From Salibacterium qingdaonense (GTDB taxonomy: Bacteria; Bacillota; Bacilli; Bacillales; Marinococcaceae): a stretch of DNA of 64,000 bases. The DNA is taken from NCBI RefSeq assembly GCF_900114715.1, contig NZ_FOTY01000005.1, forward strand, positions 62,001-126,000. The letters are read 5' to 3'. A program made the position numbers and the translations under genes. Of this stretch, positions 16,062-24,164 are shown in pieces. The first letter of the stretch is position 1; every line of letters starts with the position of its first letter. The notes beneath the pieces were generated by a model. That model did no database searches, was not told where the DNA came from, and saw only the letters and a program-made list of their open reading frames with translations.

Positions 16062-17639
16062 TCAACGATTGTCCAGTTGCTGTTTCAGATCGTTTTTCTT
16101 TTTCAAAAGCTGTTGGAACTCTTCATCTAACGCATCCGACGGAGCGATGCTCAAGCGGCTTAATACCTCGGAAATCCTTGTTTCCACCATCAATAGTTCA
16201 TCCTGAAGCGGGTTATGGTCCGCCTCTGGTTAGGCACGTAGATATTCCTGATACGATCCATCAAATACAGTGATGCGTTTGTCATGTATCGCAAAAATTC
16301 TCGTTGCCGTCTTTTCAAGAAATCGTCGGTCATGCGAGACAAAAAGCACAGTGCCGCAATAATCTCCAAGCAGGGATTCCAACGCTTCAAGCGCCCTGAT
16401 ATCCAGATAATTCGTAGGTTCATCGAGAATCAGAACATTCGCACCGCTGACAAACAGTTTAGCAAAACCCGTTTTTACCCGCTCTCCCCCGCTTAGATCT
16501 TTCACCCGTTTAAAAACATCCTCCTGAAAGAAACCGAGGCGTCCGAGTACCGTCCGGATTATCGTCTCATCCTGAAATGACGTGTCCCGCACGTTATCCA
16601 GAATGGATTTTTCTTCCTCCAGAATTTCAAGCATTTGGCTGAAGTAACCGAAAGACACAGCCGGTGCCGCTTGAATCCTGTCCCTATCATTTAAAATCAT
16701 ACGAAGAAATGTCGTTTTCCCGCTGCCGTTGGGGCCGATAAGAGCAACTTTATCCCCTCCGCTGATGGAGAAGTCAAAAGCTTCCCACAATCGTTTATCC
16801 CCGGCACGTCCTTCCACATCCCAGCCGCGTATGACCGTGCGGTGCTGCAAAGATTCCTGCTCCACTACCTGCATGTTAATCGGAGGAAGCTCTTTCGGCC
16901 GTTCCACCTCTTTCAACTGATGCAGCCTGGTTTCTACCGCGTCTGCGTCCTTACTGAGCTTTTTCTGCTTTTTGGCAAAATGCGGTTTTGTCATTCTTGC
17001 CTCAGAATTCGACACGTTCTTCGGTTTTTTCACTGCTTTCTGCGCTTGCTGCTCTTTCTGATGAAGTGCTTCCTCCAGTTGTTTTTTCGTGTCTTTATAT
17101 TTCTTGTATTCTTTCTCGTGGTGTCTTCTTTTTGCTTCTTTTTGTTCTTCGTAATCAGTATAACCGCCGGTAAATACCTACACGCTTTCATTCTCTATTT
17201 CCCAAATCTGTGTGCAGAGAGCATCAAGAAAGGTACGGTCATGAGAAATAATAATGAATGTACCGCTCCACTGCTTCAGCGTCTGCTCCAACTGCTCTAC
17301 ATTGCCGGTATCCAAATGGGTTGTCGGTTCATCAGCAAGTAGAATATCCGGCCCTTCGGCAAATACCTCCTCAATAACCGTCTGCGATATTTCTCCACCG
17401 CTTTTATTAGAAAGGCGAGGTTTTAACTGCGGTATTATCGAAACAGCCGACCTCCGGACCACTGTGCCAATTGACGGTTCTACACTTCCGGCAATAATCG
17501 ATAACAAAGACGTCTTTCCAGACCCGTTTGGCCCCACCAAACCAATTTTATCTCCTTGATGAATACTCAACTGTTCAATAGTAAATAACGTGCGCTCTTT
17601 TACGTCTATACGGATATCCTGTAAATGTATCAGTGACAT
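16062..17639 (-). pseudogene. ABC-F ribosomal-protection-type ATPase with two in-frame stops
   Basis: 526 codons in one frame from ATG 17637-17639 to TGA 16062-16064, the usual length of Vga/Vml-type ABC-F proteins. Codon 154 is TAG (17178-17180) and codon 470 is TAA (16230-16232); the frame is otherwise intact. Domain 1 has Walker A GLVGPNGSGKTSL, signature KSGGE and DEPTTHLD; the linker between domains is basic and helical (residues about 168-235); domain 2 has Walker A ALIGPNGSGKTTF, LSGGERVKTGFAK and LDEPTNYLDI. After the second stop the coiled C-terminal extension continues (LMVETRISEVLSRLS, then EEFQQLLKKKNDLKQQL). The TAG replaces a residue usually Lys before VFTGGYTDY. A leader with terminator precedes it. 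Not functional as full-length unless stops are read through. Confidence 0.88.
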
Positions 17640-17678
17640 GATCTCATCTCCTTTTTGGATCGATGGAGACCATTTTAT

Positions 17679-17867
17679 TCAGGCAGTCCGCCCACAAAAA
17701 CAGCCCCCTGTTTTCCGTGTACAAACGTCCGGAACAGGGGGCATACCTCTACCTCTAATGGGGGATAACTGCAGGATACACGTTTCCACCAATCCTATTC
17801 CGAACGGTTCCGCATGAAGATCCAGATCACCCCTCTGCGCAAAAGTTGGTGTCTGCAATTCATACAT
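17679..17867 (-). CDS. possible leader open reading frame of the ABC-F gene
   Basis: A 62-codon frame beginning MYELQTPTFAQRGD lies in the ABC-F leader and runs through the attenuator hairpin. It has no clear ribosome binding site. Shorter alternatives in the same leader are an 8-codon frame MNCRSMKY starting near 17917 and a 6-codon frame MRNRSE starting near 17816. One of these may be the sensing peptide; which one cannot be decided from sequence. Low confidence as a protein-coding gene. Confidence 0.25.
   Translation of the reverse strand: MYELQTPTFAQRGDLDLHAEPFGIGLVETCILQLSPIRGRGMPPVPDVCTRKTGGCFCGRTA
17690..17742 (-). terminator. attenuator hairpin upstream of the ABC-F gene
   Basis: On the coding strand the stem GCCCCCTGTT / AACAGGGGGC encloses a further GTTCCG/CGGAAaAC pairing and is followed by TGTTTTTGTG. 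It lies about 50 bases before the ABC-F start codon and about 200 bases after a strong promoter, the layout of ribosome-mediated attenuation known for vml, vga and lsa genes. Confidence 0.75.
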
Positions 17868-17944
17868 CTGTCCCGTTAAAGTGAAATAGAATTAGTATTT
17901 CATTGACCTACAGTTCATCCCCTTTTTCGTTTAAGTATAGCTTT

Positions 17945-17973
17945 ATCTTAAATTTTTCTCCTGCCCATGTCAA
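17945..17973 (-). promoter_or_regulatory. sigma-A promoter of the ABC-F leader
   Basis: Coding-strand TTGACA (17968-17973), 17-bp spacer, TAAGAT (17945-17950). It gives a 5' leader of about 300 bases before the ABC-F start codon; the leader holds small frames and the attenuator hairpin. Confidence 0.75.
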
Positions 17974-18027
17974 CGACCGTTGAGCAAGCAGACAAGACAG
18001 ATATATCTCTCCCCGGCTCATCATGAG

Positions 18028-19188
18028 TCAGGAAAACTTCGAATGAAATGCAAGTATACAGGCTCCAACAGCCGTGGGGTTCACTTTATCATCTGCTGCC
18101 TGAAAGACAGGATGCTGCTGATCTATCCGCGAAATAAAACGCTTTGCCGTTTGAATCACTTTTTCATAGTAAGCGGAGGATACTTTTATCAACTCACTGT
18201 TCAGCACCACGATTTCCGGGTGAAGCACGTTGATCATGTTTGCCAGACCGACACCGTAGTAATAGGCGGACGAGAGCACTATACTTTCGACCATGGGATT
18301 TCTGTTTCCCAGTTCCTGCAGTACGTACTGCATCACGTCGTTTTTATCAACTTTCGTTTCCGGAATATTCCTGAGCCGTTGTACTTCACCGGCAAGATGA
18401 TGATAGGAAATGAAGGATGACAAGGTTCTGCCTGACGAAGCATCAATAATCATGTTACCAAACGAACTGGCATCTCCCTGCCGGCTCTGCATGATGGTTC
18501 CGTTTGTCAGCACGCCGCAGCGGAGCCCCCATCCACTGATGCAGTAGAGGATGGATTCGTTTCCCCGTCCGCGTTGCAGGGATTCATACAGAGCGGCTGT
18601 ATTCGCCCCATTTTCAAGGTATACATTGAGGCCGAACGCCTTCTCCATTTCATCCACAATTTCTACTTCTTCCCATCCCGGCGCTGTGAAACCTTCCGGA
18701 TACATCGTACCCTTTGTTCGGTCGAGTGGTCCTACGGTGCCGATCCCTATGCCCAGTACGTCTTTTTTATCTATCTGAGACTGCTCCAGAAGCGACGTTA
18801 TCGTTTGTTTGAGCAGAGATATCGTAAGTACAGGCGTGTGGTCTTCCGTCATCGCAAACGTTTCTTCGGCGACAGGCTGAAATGACATATCGACAATCGT
18901 AACGGTTGTTTCCGCCCGGGAGAGAGCGATACCGATGATAAAGGCTGCTTTTGGTTCAATGTCATACAATGCAGGCGGCCGCCCTCCGGTAGATTCATCA
19001 TAGGATGCAATCCGGATTAAGCCATATTGTTTCAATTCCTCCAGATGCCGGACTACGGTCGTCTGCGTCATGTTCGTCCGCTCCAGGAGTTTTGCTTTCG
19101 TGACCGGATTCTCTTGATGGATCACGCGGTATACTTCTTTCATTCCATGAAATTTAGGGGAATGGCGCCGCAACAGCTCCTCTATCAC
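18028..19188 (-). CDS. ROK-family transcriptional regulator lacking the zinc motif
   Basis: 386 residues. N-terminal winged helix (about 18-75: PVTKAKLLERTNMTQTTVVRHLEELKQYGLI) followed by a ROK sugar-kinase-like domain (GIGIGTVGPLDRTKGTM). The ROK zinc motif CxCGxxGCxE is absent: the region reads GDASSFGNMIIDASSGRTLS with no Cys. The catalytic DND-type segment is ENGANTAALYE, so kinase activity is unlikely. It is probably a sugar-responsive repressor of the NagC/XylR class. No sugar operon touches it here, so its targets are unknown; the upstream gene on the same strand is sulP, with a 23-bp gap. Confidence 0.88.
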   Translation of the reverse strand: MIEELLRRHSPKFHGMKEVYRVIHQENPVTKAKLLERTNMTQTTVVRHLEELKQYGLIRIASYDESTGGRPPALYDIEPKAAFIIGIALSRAETTVTIVDMSFQPVAEETFAMTEDHTPVLTISLLKQTITSLLEQSQIDKKDVLGIGIGTVGPLDRTKGTMYPEGFTAPGWEEVEIVDEMEKAFGLNVYLENGANTAALYESLQRGRGNESILYCISGWGLRCGVLTNGTIMQSRQGDASSFGNMIIDASSGRTLSSFISYHHLAGEVQRLRNIPETKVDKNDVMQYVLQELGNRNPMVESIVLSSAYYYGVGLANMINVLHPEIVVLNSELIKVSSAYYEKVIQTAKRFISRIDQQHPVFQAADDKVNPTAVGACILAFHSKFS

Positions 19189-19211
19189 AGTATGTTCACC
19201 TCCATCTACGT

Positions 19212-20906
19212 TTAGATCATATAGTCGTTCGGTTCCCGCTTTTCTTTCAGAAACTCATCAAGCGGAAGGTCACTCATCACATCCGGAAAACGTTCCTCCC
19301 AGCCGGCACGCTGCAATAAGTCACGAACCGGTCCTTTAAGGTGAACAAACCAGATATTGATATCGCCGCGGATCGTGTAGGTCCGGATCAACCGCTCCAG
19401 CTCGTCAATGCCGGCCGTGTCGATGTCGTTCACACCACCCATGTCAATAATGACGTCATACAACACTTCCGGTTTTTTCTCTGCTTCCTTCACCACTTTT
19501 TCCACTATCTTTTCGATATAAGTCACATTGGAAAAATGGATTCTGGCGTCGATGCGCAGCAGCACTTTACCAGGCATACGCTCAGCGTCGGTGAATCGCT
19601 CCACATCACGGTAGTTCTTTGTTTTGTCATCCCAGCCTACTTCGACGATATGAGGGTGGGAAATGCGGTGGATTAGTATGATTAACGATACACCTACGCC
19701 GATCAAAAGCCCCCACTGTATGCCTGTAAGTAAAGTGGCTGCAAACGTAACGACCCAGACCCATCCATCCGCAGGCTTGATACGAAAAGCATAGCGCAGG
19801 GACGGGACATTAATCAATCCCGCCACCGCGGACAGGATAATAGCTGCCAGTACGGCCTGAGGCAGATAATAAAACAAGGGCGTCAGGAAAAATAACGTCA
19901 AAATAATACCCATAGCGGTGATGACCATTGCGACCTGGGAAACTGCTCCTGCGCGGTAGTTCACCGCACTTCTGGAGAAGCTCCCGGTGACGGCATAGGA
20001 CGAAAACAGCGATCCAGCGATATTAGCTGTACCGATGGCCCGCAATTCTTTGTTTACGTCCAGAGGAGGGCTGTCTTTGCCGGCAAGCGTCTTTGTGATC
20101 GACAACGATTCCATCATTGCGATAAAGGCTATCGTTAATGCTGTCGGAAGAAGCATCACCATCGCAGATGTATCAAGAGAAGGAACAGAAAACCCCGGAA
20201 ATCCGCCCGGAACATCCCCGATGATTTTTATTCCGGCTTGATCCAGACGGAAGAAGGACACCACAGCAATACTCACAATAACCACGAGTAAAGGAAGCGG
20301 TAACCTAGTGCGTTTTCTCAATCCCATTAAAACAACAAGACTGACCACACCAATAACAGTTGTCGGAAGATGAACAGCTTGAATATGTTGAAAAAAAGAT
20401 ACAGCTAGAGGCAGGAGTTGATTTTGGCCGCCCATTTCAATCCCGAAAAAATTCCCAAGCTGGCTGAAACCTATAATAATCGCAACGGCCGACGTAAAAC
20501 CATTTATGACATTTTGGGAAATAAATTTCACCAAAGCTCCAGCATTCACCAACCCGAGGAACAGCTGCAGAATCCCGGTCATCAAAGTTAACAACAGCAC
20601 TAAGGTGATGTACTCAGAACTTTGTGGTTCCGCAAACGCGGAAACCCCGGAGAATATAAGAATAGAGGACAATGCGACCGGACCGACAGCCAGATGCCGG
20701 GATGAGCCGAAGAGTGCGTATAAAATGAGTGGTATCGTGGAAGCATATAACCCCATGACCGGCGGCAGTCCGGCCAGCAGCGCGTAAGCCATACCCTGGG
20801 GTACCAGCATGATAAACACGGTAAGGCCGGCCACGATATCCTGTTTGAATGACTGCCCGTTATAATCCGGTGGAAGATTGAGGATGCCACCTGGAAGTTT
20901 AGACAT
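19212..20906 (-). CDS. SulP family anion transporter with STAS domain
   Basis: 564 residues from the ATG at 20904-20906 (GGGGGCAGG upstream); a longer upstream frame without support was rejected. About twelve membrane helices, opening with FKQDIVAGLTVFIMLVPQGMAYALLAG..., the SulP signature region, and a C-terminal STAS domain (about 445-545; VLYDVIIDMGGVNDIDTAG holds the conserved Asp). The family carries sulfate, bicarbonate or other anions; adjacent genes do not decide between them. A 21-bp palindrome lies between its promoter and start codon. Confidence 0.92.
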   Translation of the reverse strand: MSKLPGGILNLPPDYNGQSFKQDIVAGLTVFIMLVPQGMAYALLAGLPPVMGLYASTIPLILYALFGSSRHLAVGPVALSSILIFSGVSAFAEPQSSEYITLVLLLTLMTGILQLFLGLVNAGALVKFISQNVINGFTSAVAIIIGFSQLGNFFGIEMGGQNQLLPLAVSFFQHIQAVHLPTTVIGVVSLVVLMGLRKRTRLPLPLLVVIVSIAVVSFFRLDQAGIKIIGDVPGGFPGFSVPSLDTSAMVMLLPTALTIAFIAMMESLSITKTLAGKDSPPLDVNKELRAIGTANIAGSLFSSYAVTGSFSRSAVNYRAGAVSQVAMVITAMGIILTLFFLTPLFYYLPQAVLAAIILSAVAGLINVPSLRYAFRIKPADGWVWVVTFAATLLTGIQWGLLIGVGVSLIILIHRISHPHIVEVGWDDKTKNYRDVERFTDAERMPGKVLLRIDARIHFSNVTYIEKIVEKVVKEAEKKPEVLYDVIIDMGGVNDIDTAGIDELERLIRTYTIRGDINIWFVHLKGPVRDLLQRAGWEERFPDVMSDLPLDEFLKEKREPNDYMI

Positions 20907-20939
20907 GGCGCCTGCCCCCTTTTTGAAATACAGCGTTTG

Positions 20940-20960
20940 TTTTGTCCATTTTGGACAAAA
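20940..20960. promoter_or_regulatory. 21-bp operator palindrome upstream of sulP
   Basis: TTTTGTCCA-TTT-TGGACAAAA, a perfect 9-3-9 inverted repeat. It begins 13 bases downstream of the predicted sulP -10, covering the likely transcription start region. No T-run follows in a terminator position on the coding strand. The regulator is not identified. Confidence 0.7.
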
Positions 20961-20973
20961 GTAATGTACTTTC

Positions 20974-21002
20974 ACTATACCTTGTTTTCCTCCATCATTC
21001 AA
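20974..21002 (-). promoter_or_regulatory. sigma-A promoter of sulP
   Basis: Coding-strand TTGAAT (20997-21002), 17-bp spacer, TATAGT (20974-20979), about 70 bases before the start codon. Confidence 0.6.
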
Positions 21003-21214
21003 GAGCTGTGTCTCAGGCCTGTATCCCTTGACGGGAAATGGGACTACTGAATCGATATTCTGCAAAAATCCATCCTTTTTCCACCGTATCCGCTTACATA
21101 TGTTTACAATCAACTTTATGTGGTAATGAGAAAGAATGCGTCTTTTTCATTAAGCAGCTTGCTCGCAAAAAAGGTCTTATGCCATACATGATCTTGACGC
21201 AAAGGAGGATATAT

Positions 21215-22204
21215 ATGATTGATTTAAAACAGAATGGAAAGCTAGGCTTCGGTACAGCGCCACTTGGTAATATGTATCGTGACATCCCGGATGACGAAGC
21301 CAAAGCCGTGATAGAAGCAGCCTGGGACAACGGCATCCGTTATTTTGACACCGCGCCGTTTTACGGAGCAGGACTGGCAGAACTGAGGCTTGGCGAAGTG
21401 CTCTCCAAGCACAACCGCGACGATTATGTGCTGAGCACCAAAGTCGGACGTTATATGCTGGAAGAGACAGAAGAAAAAGGAGAAGGCTTATTCCAGGACG
21501 GACGAAAGAATAAAGTCGTCGATGACTACAGTGCAGAAGGCACGCGCCGCTCAATCGAGCAGAGCTTGGAACGCCTGCAGACTGACCGGATTGACTTTAT
21601 CTACGTTCATGACATTTCTCCGGATTTTCATGGAGACGAATGGGTCAGCCGGTTTGATGAAGCAAGAAACGGGGCCTTCGTTGAACTGGAACGACTCCGC
21701 AGGGAAGGGATTATCAAGTCCTGGGGCATTGGTGTGAACCGGACCGAGCCAATTGAACTGGCGATGCAGCTTGAACATGCCAACCCTGATATCAGCCTTC
21801 AGGCCACCCGTTACACATTGCTTGACCACGAACATGCCCTGCAGCGTTTAATGCCGGCTGCCCAGGAGCAAGGCGTGGGCATTGTTGTCGGTGCGCCGTA
21901 CAGCTCCGGCATTATCGCAGGTGGCTCTCATTATGAATACGGTGAAGCTTCGTCTGAAGTAACCTCTATGGTCAACAGCATGAATGACATCGCAGACCAT
22001 CATGGCGTTGATCTCATCGCAGCCGCTCTGCAGTTCTCCGCCGCTCATCCGGCTGTTGCCGCCGTCATACCAGGTACAACCCGCCCTGAACGTATTCAGG
22101 AAAATATCGACGCACTCCATGCCGATATTCCGGAAGCCTTCTGGCACGAGATGGTGGAAGAAGGCATCATCTCACCGCAGGCTCCGCTTCCTGTCAACAG
22201 CTGA
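21215..22204 (+). CDS. aldo/keto reductase (D-threo-aldose 1-dehydrogenase-like)
   Basis: 329 residues from the ATG at 21215, chosen for AAAGGAGG just upstream; the frame is open further upstream but without a start signal. The AKR tetrad is complete: Asp45 (IRYFDTAPFYG), Tyr50, Lys76 (STKVGRY) and His132 (IDFIYVHDIS). The VHD form of the His motif and the long insert after Lys76 resemble L-fucose/D-threo-aldose dehydrogenases and pyridoxal dehydrogenases. Transcribed alone with a strong terminator; substrate unknown. Confidence 0.9.
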   Translation: MIDLKQNGKLGFGTAPLGNMYRDIPDDEAKAVIEAAWDNGIRYFDTAPFYGAGLAELRLGEVLSKHNRDDYVLSTKVGRYMLEETEEKGEGLFQDGRKNKVVDDYSAEGTRRSIEQSLERLQTDRIDFIYVHDISPDFHGDEWVSRFDEARNGAFVELERLRREGIIKSWGIGVNRTEPIELAMQLEHANPDISLQATRYTLLDHEHALQRLMPAAQEQGVGIVVGAPYSSGIIAGGSHYEYGEASSEVTSMVNSMNDIADHHGVDLIAAALQFSAAHPAVAAVIPGTTRPERIQENIDALHADIPEAFWHEMVEEGIISPQAPLPVNS

Positions 22205-22215
22205 ACAAAATGATC

Positions 22216-22255
22216 GCAGGGTACTCCGTAATTGTTCGGAGTACCCTGCTTTTTT
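22216..22255 (+). terminator. terminator after the aldo/keto reductase
   Basis: 13-bp stem GCAGGGTACTCCG / CGGAGTACCCTGC followed by TTTTTT. Confidence 0.95.
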
Positions 22256-22268
22256 CAATTTGGTTCTG

Positions 22269-22425
22269 CGCAGTGCCGTGGACACTACATTGTACAAAGA
22301 CTGCCCGCAGTGTCCGATAGAACGGTTCCAAGAGCCACTATCCCTTCGTTTTTCTGCTGCAGTGTCCGTTAGATCTCATTTACCGGACACTAACTTTCCT
22401 TTTCCAACTGATAGTGTCCAATAAC
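22269..22425. repeat. TAGTGTCC hairpin element, locus A2
   Basis: Convergent gap between an aldo/keto reductase and glutathione peroxidase. Contains GTGGACACTAC (22278-22288), CAGTGTCCG (22308-22316), a stem CAGTGTCCG ... CCGGACACTAA (22360-22393) and ATAGTGTCCA (22411-22420). Same core as loci A1 and A3 but less symmetrical. Confidence 0.7.
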
Positions 22426-22455
22426 GGGTTCGATTATAAAAGACGCCGCCTCACG

Positions 22456-22500
22456 AAAAAATCTCCCCGCTGTTTTCTTACAGCAGCAGGGAGATTTTTT
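22456..22500 (-). terminator. terminator after glutathione peroxidase
   Basis: AAAAAATCTCCC ... GGGAGATTTTTT with an inner CGCTG/CAGC-type pairing; T-runs on both sides make it work in both directions. Confidence 0.88.
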
Positions 22501-22504
22501 ATAC

Positions 22505-22975
22505 TTATACTACGCTTTGAATGTCGTCATCCAGGTCTTCGGGTTTCGTCTGCGGGGAGAACCGGTTCACAACATTTCCTTCTCTGTCGACAAGGAATTT
22601 CGTGAAATTCCATTTGACCTGGCTGCCGAACATGCCTTTCTGCTGATCTGTGAGAAATTGAAAGAGCGGGTGAGCTCCGTTTCCATTCACCTGAACAATC
22701 TCATGAATCGGAAACGTGACGCCGTAATTCAGGCGGCATGATTCTTCGGCTTCCGCTGCGTCATCCAGTTCCTGTTTAAACTGATTCGACGGAAAGCCAA
22801 GCACGATCAGGCCGTCATCTTTATACTTTTGATACAGGGATTCAAGCCCGTCAAACTGACCTTTAAGCCCGCAGTTGGTGGCAGTGTTGACGATCAGCAT
22901 AGGCGTGCCTTCATACTCGTTCAGTGTATACTCTGTCCCATCAGCTTTGGTAACGGTAATATCATAGATACTCAT
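22505..22975 (-). CDS. glutathione peroxidase family thiol peroxidase
   Basis: 156 residues from the second of two adjacent ATGs (22973-22975; AGGAGG upstream at good spacing). Active-site Cys35 lies in NTATNCGLKGQ, with Gln65 in GFPSNQF and Trp122-Asn123 in VKWNFTKFLV completing the catalytic tetrad. A second Cys (Cys80, EESCRLNYGV) is the probable resolving residue, as in the thioredoxin-linked members common in Bacillaceae. Detoxifies peroxides in the cytosol. Transcribed alone. Confidence 0.93.
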   Translation of the reverse strand: MSIYDITVTKADGTEYTLNEYEGTPMLIVNTATNCGLKGQFDGLESLYQKYKDDGLIVLGFPSNQFKQELDDAAEAEESCRLNYGVTFPIHEIVQVNGNGAHPLFQFLTDQQKGMFGSQVKWNFTKFLVDREGNVVNRFSPQTKPEDLDDDIQSVV

Positions 22976-23081
22976 CATTATCCCTCCTACGTTTATTATA
23001 CTTTCTTCTCTCATTCATTTATTGATTTCTGCTTATACAAAGAGGCCGGATACAAGGAAATAATGATAGAGTTGAGAAGGG

Positions 23082-24164
23082 TTAATTACCATAAACCTCT
23101 TCTTCTGTCAGATAGCCGCTTTCTATCAACGTTTCGTCGATATTCTCTTCCGTAACTGTCACAGGCTCAAGAAGCGTGGAAGGAATACCGCCCTGCCCAT
23201 TTTCCACTGTTGTTTCGGCCGGAATATCTTCGCCGGCGGCCATGTTCAACGCAATCCCCGCAGCTCTTCCTGCAAGGTCTTCCATTGATTTATACACAGT
23301 CATCGTCTGGGTTCCCTCTACAATCCGCCGGATAGCTTCCAGCTCGGCATCCTGTCCGGAAACGGGAATGTCTCCTGCCTGATTCCCGAGCGCTTCAATG
23401 ACACCGCCTGCCGTACCATCGTTTGCCGCTATCACTGCGTCGAGTGATACATCATTAGAGTTCAGAAAAGAAGATAAATCTTCGCGTGCAGTTTCCGGGT
23501 CCCAGCCCTCGGTGTATGAATCATATACAAGATTAATATCGCCGGACTCCATGCGGGAGTTCAGCACATTCATAGCACCTTCCCGGAACAAAACGGCGTT
23601 GTTATCAGACTCTGCTCCGCCGACATAAGCGACATTCCCTTCCCCGGTCTGGTTCAGAATTGCTTCTGCCTGCAGTTCGCCGACTTTTTCGTTATCAAAC
23701 GATACATAATGATCAACATCTGCCCCGCGGATCAGCCGGTCATAGGAAATAACCTTTACACCTGCATCATGAGCCATGCTTACAATCTCAGAGGCTCCTT
23801 CCGCTTCTGTCGGGACGACAACCAGCACATCGACTCCCTCGTTGATAAGAAGCCGGGCCTGCTGAATCTGAATATCCTGGTTCCCATTGGCAGCCAGTGT
23901 TTTTACCTGTCCCCCCTGTTCCTGTACCGCAGCTTCAAAAGCATCCTTATCCCGGTACCAACGGTCTTCACGCAATGTATCAAGCGCAAAACCAACATAC
24001 GGGTCCTCCTGGTTGGAACGGAGTTTTTGGTCTGCTGCTTCGGCTGTTCCTCCCTCGGAAGAATCGGCGGAATTTGTAGACGAATCCCCGCCACTGCAGG
24101 CCGCCGTTATGACAAACAGCATAAAGATGGATATCCAAAAGACTGTTTTGACAAGTATCTTCAT
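23082..24164 (-). CDS. sugar-binding lipoprotein (XylF-like), partner of a chemoreceptor
   Basis: 360-residue type I periplasmic-binding protein (Peripla_BP_4). Lipoprotein signal ends at Cys23 (VITAACSGG). Family features: PYVGFALDTLREDRWYRD, INEGVDVLVVVPTEAEG, SYDRLIRGADVDHYVSFDN and AANDGTAGGVIEALGNQ, closest to xylose-type binding proteins. Its ATG shares one base with the stop of the chemoreceptor gene (TAATG), so the two are translationally coupled. No ABC ATPase or permease is nearby, which suggests a sensing rather than transport role (inference). Alternative: the permease is encoded elsewhere and the protein serves both. Confidence 0.9.
   Translation of the reverse strand: MKILVKTVFWISIFMLFVITAACSGGDSSTNSADSSEGGTAEAADQKLRSNQEDPYVGFALDTLREDRWYRDKDAFEAAVQEQGGQVKTLAANGNQDIQIQQARLLINEGVDVLVVVPTEAEGASEIVSMAHDAGVKVISYDRLIRGADVDHYVSFDNEKVGELQAEAILNQTGEGNVAYVGGAESDNNAVLFREGAMNVLNSRMESGDINLVYDSYTEGWDPETAREDLSSFLNSNDVSLDAVIAANDGTAGGVIEALGNQAGDIPVSGQDAELEAIRRIVEGTQTMTVYKSMEDLAGRAAGIALNMAAGEDIPAETTVENGQGGIPSTLLEPVTVTEENIDETLIESGYLTEEEVYGN

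Noticed and set aside
21038-21214. N-terminal extension of the aldo/keto reductase
   Set aside because: The in-frame upstream codons lack a ribosome binding site, while AAAGGAGG precedes the ATG at 21215 and the family start matches there.
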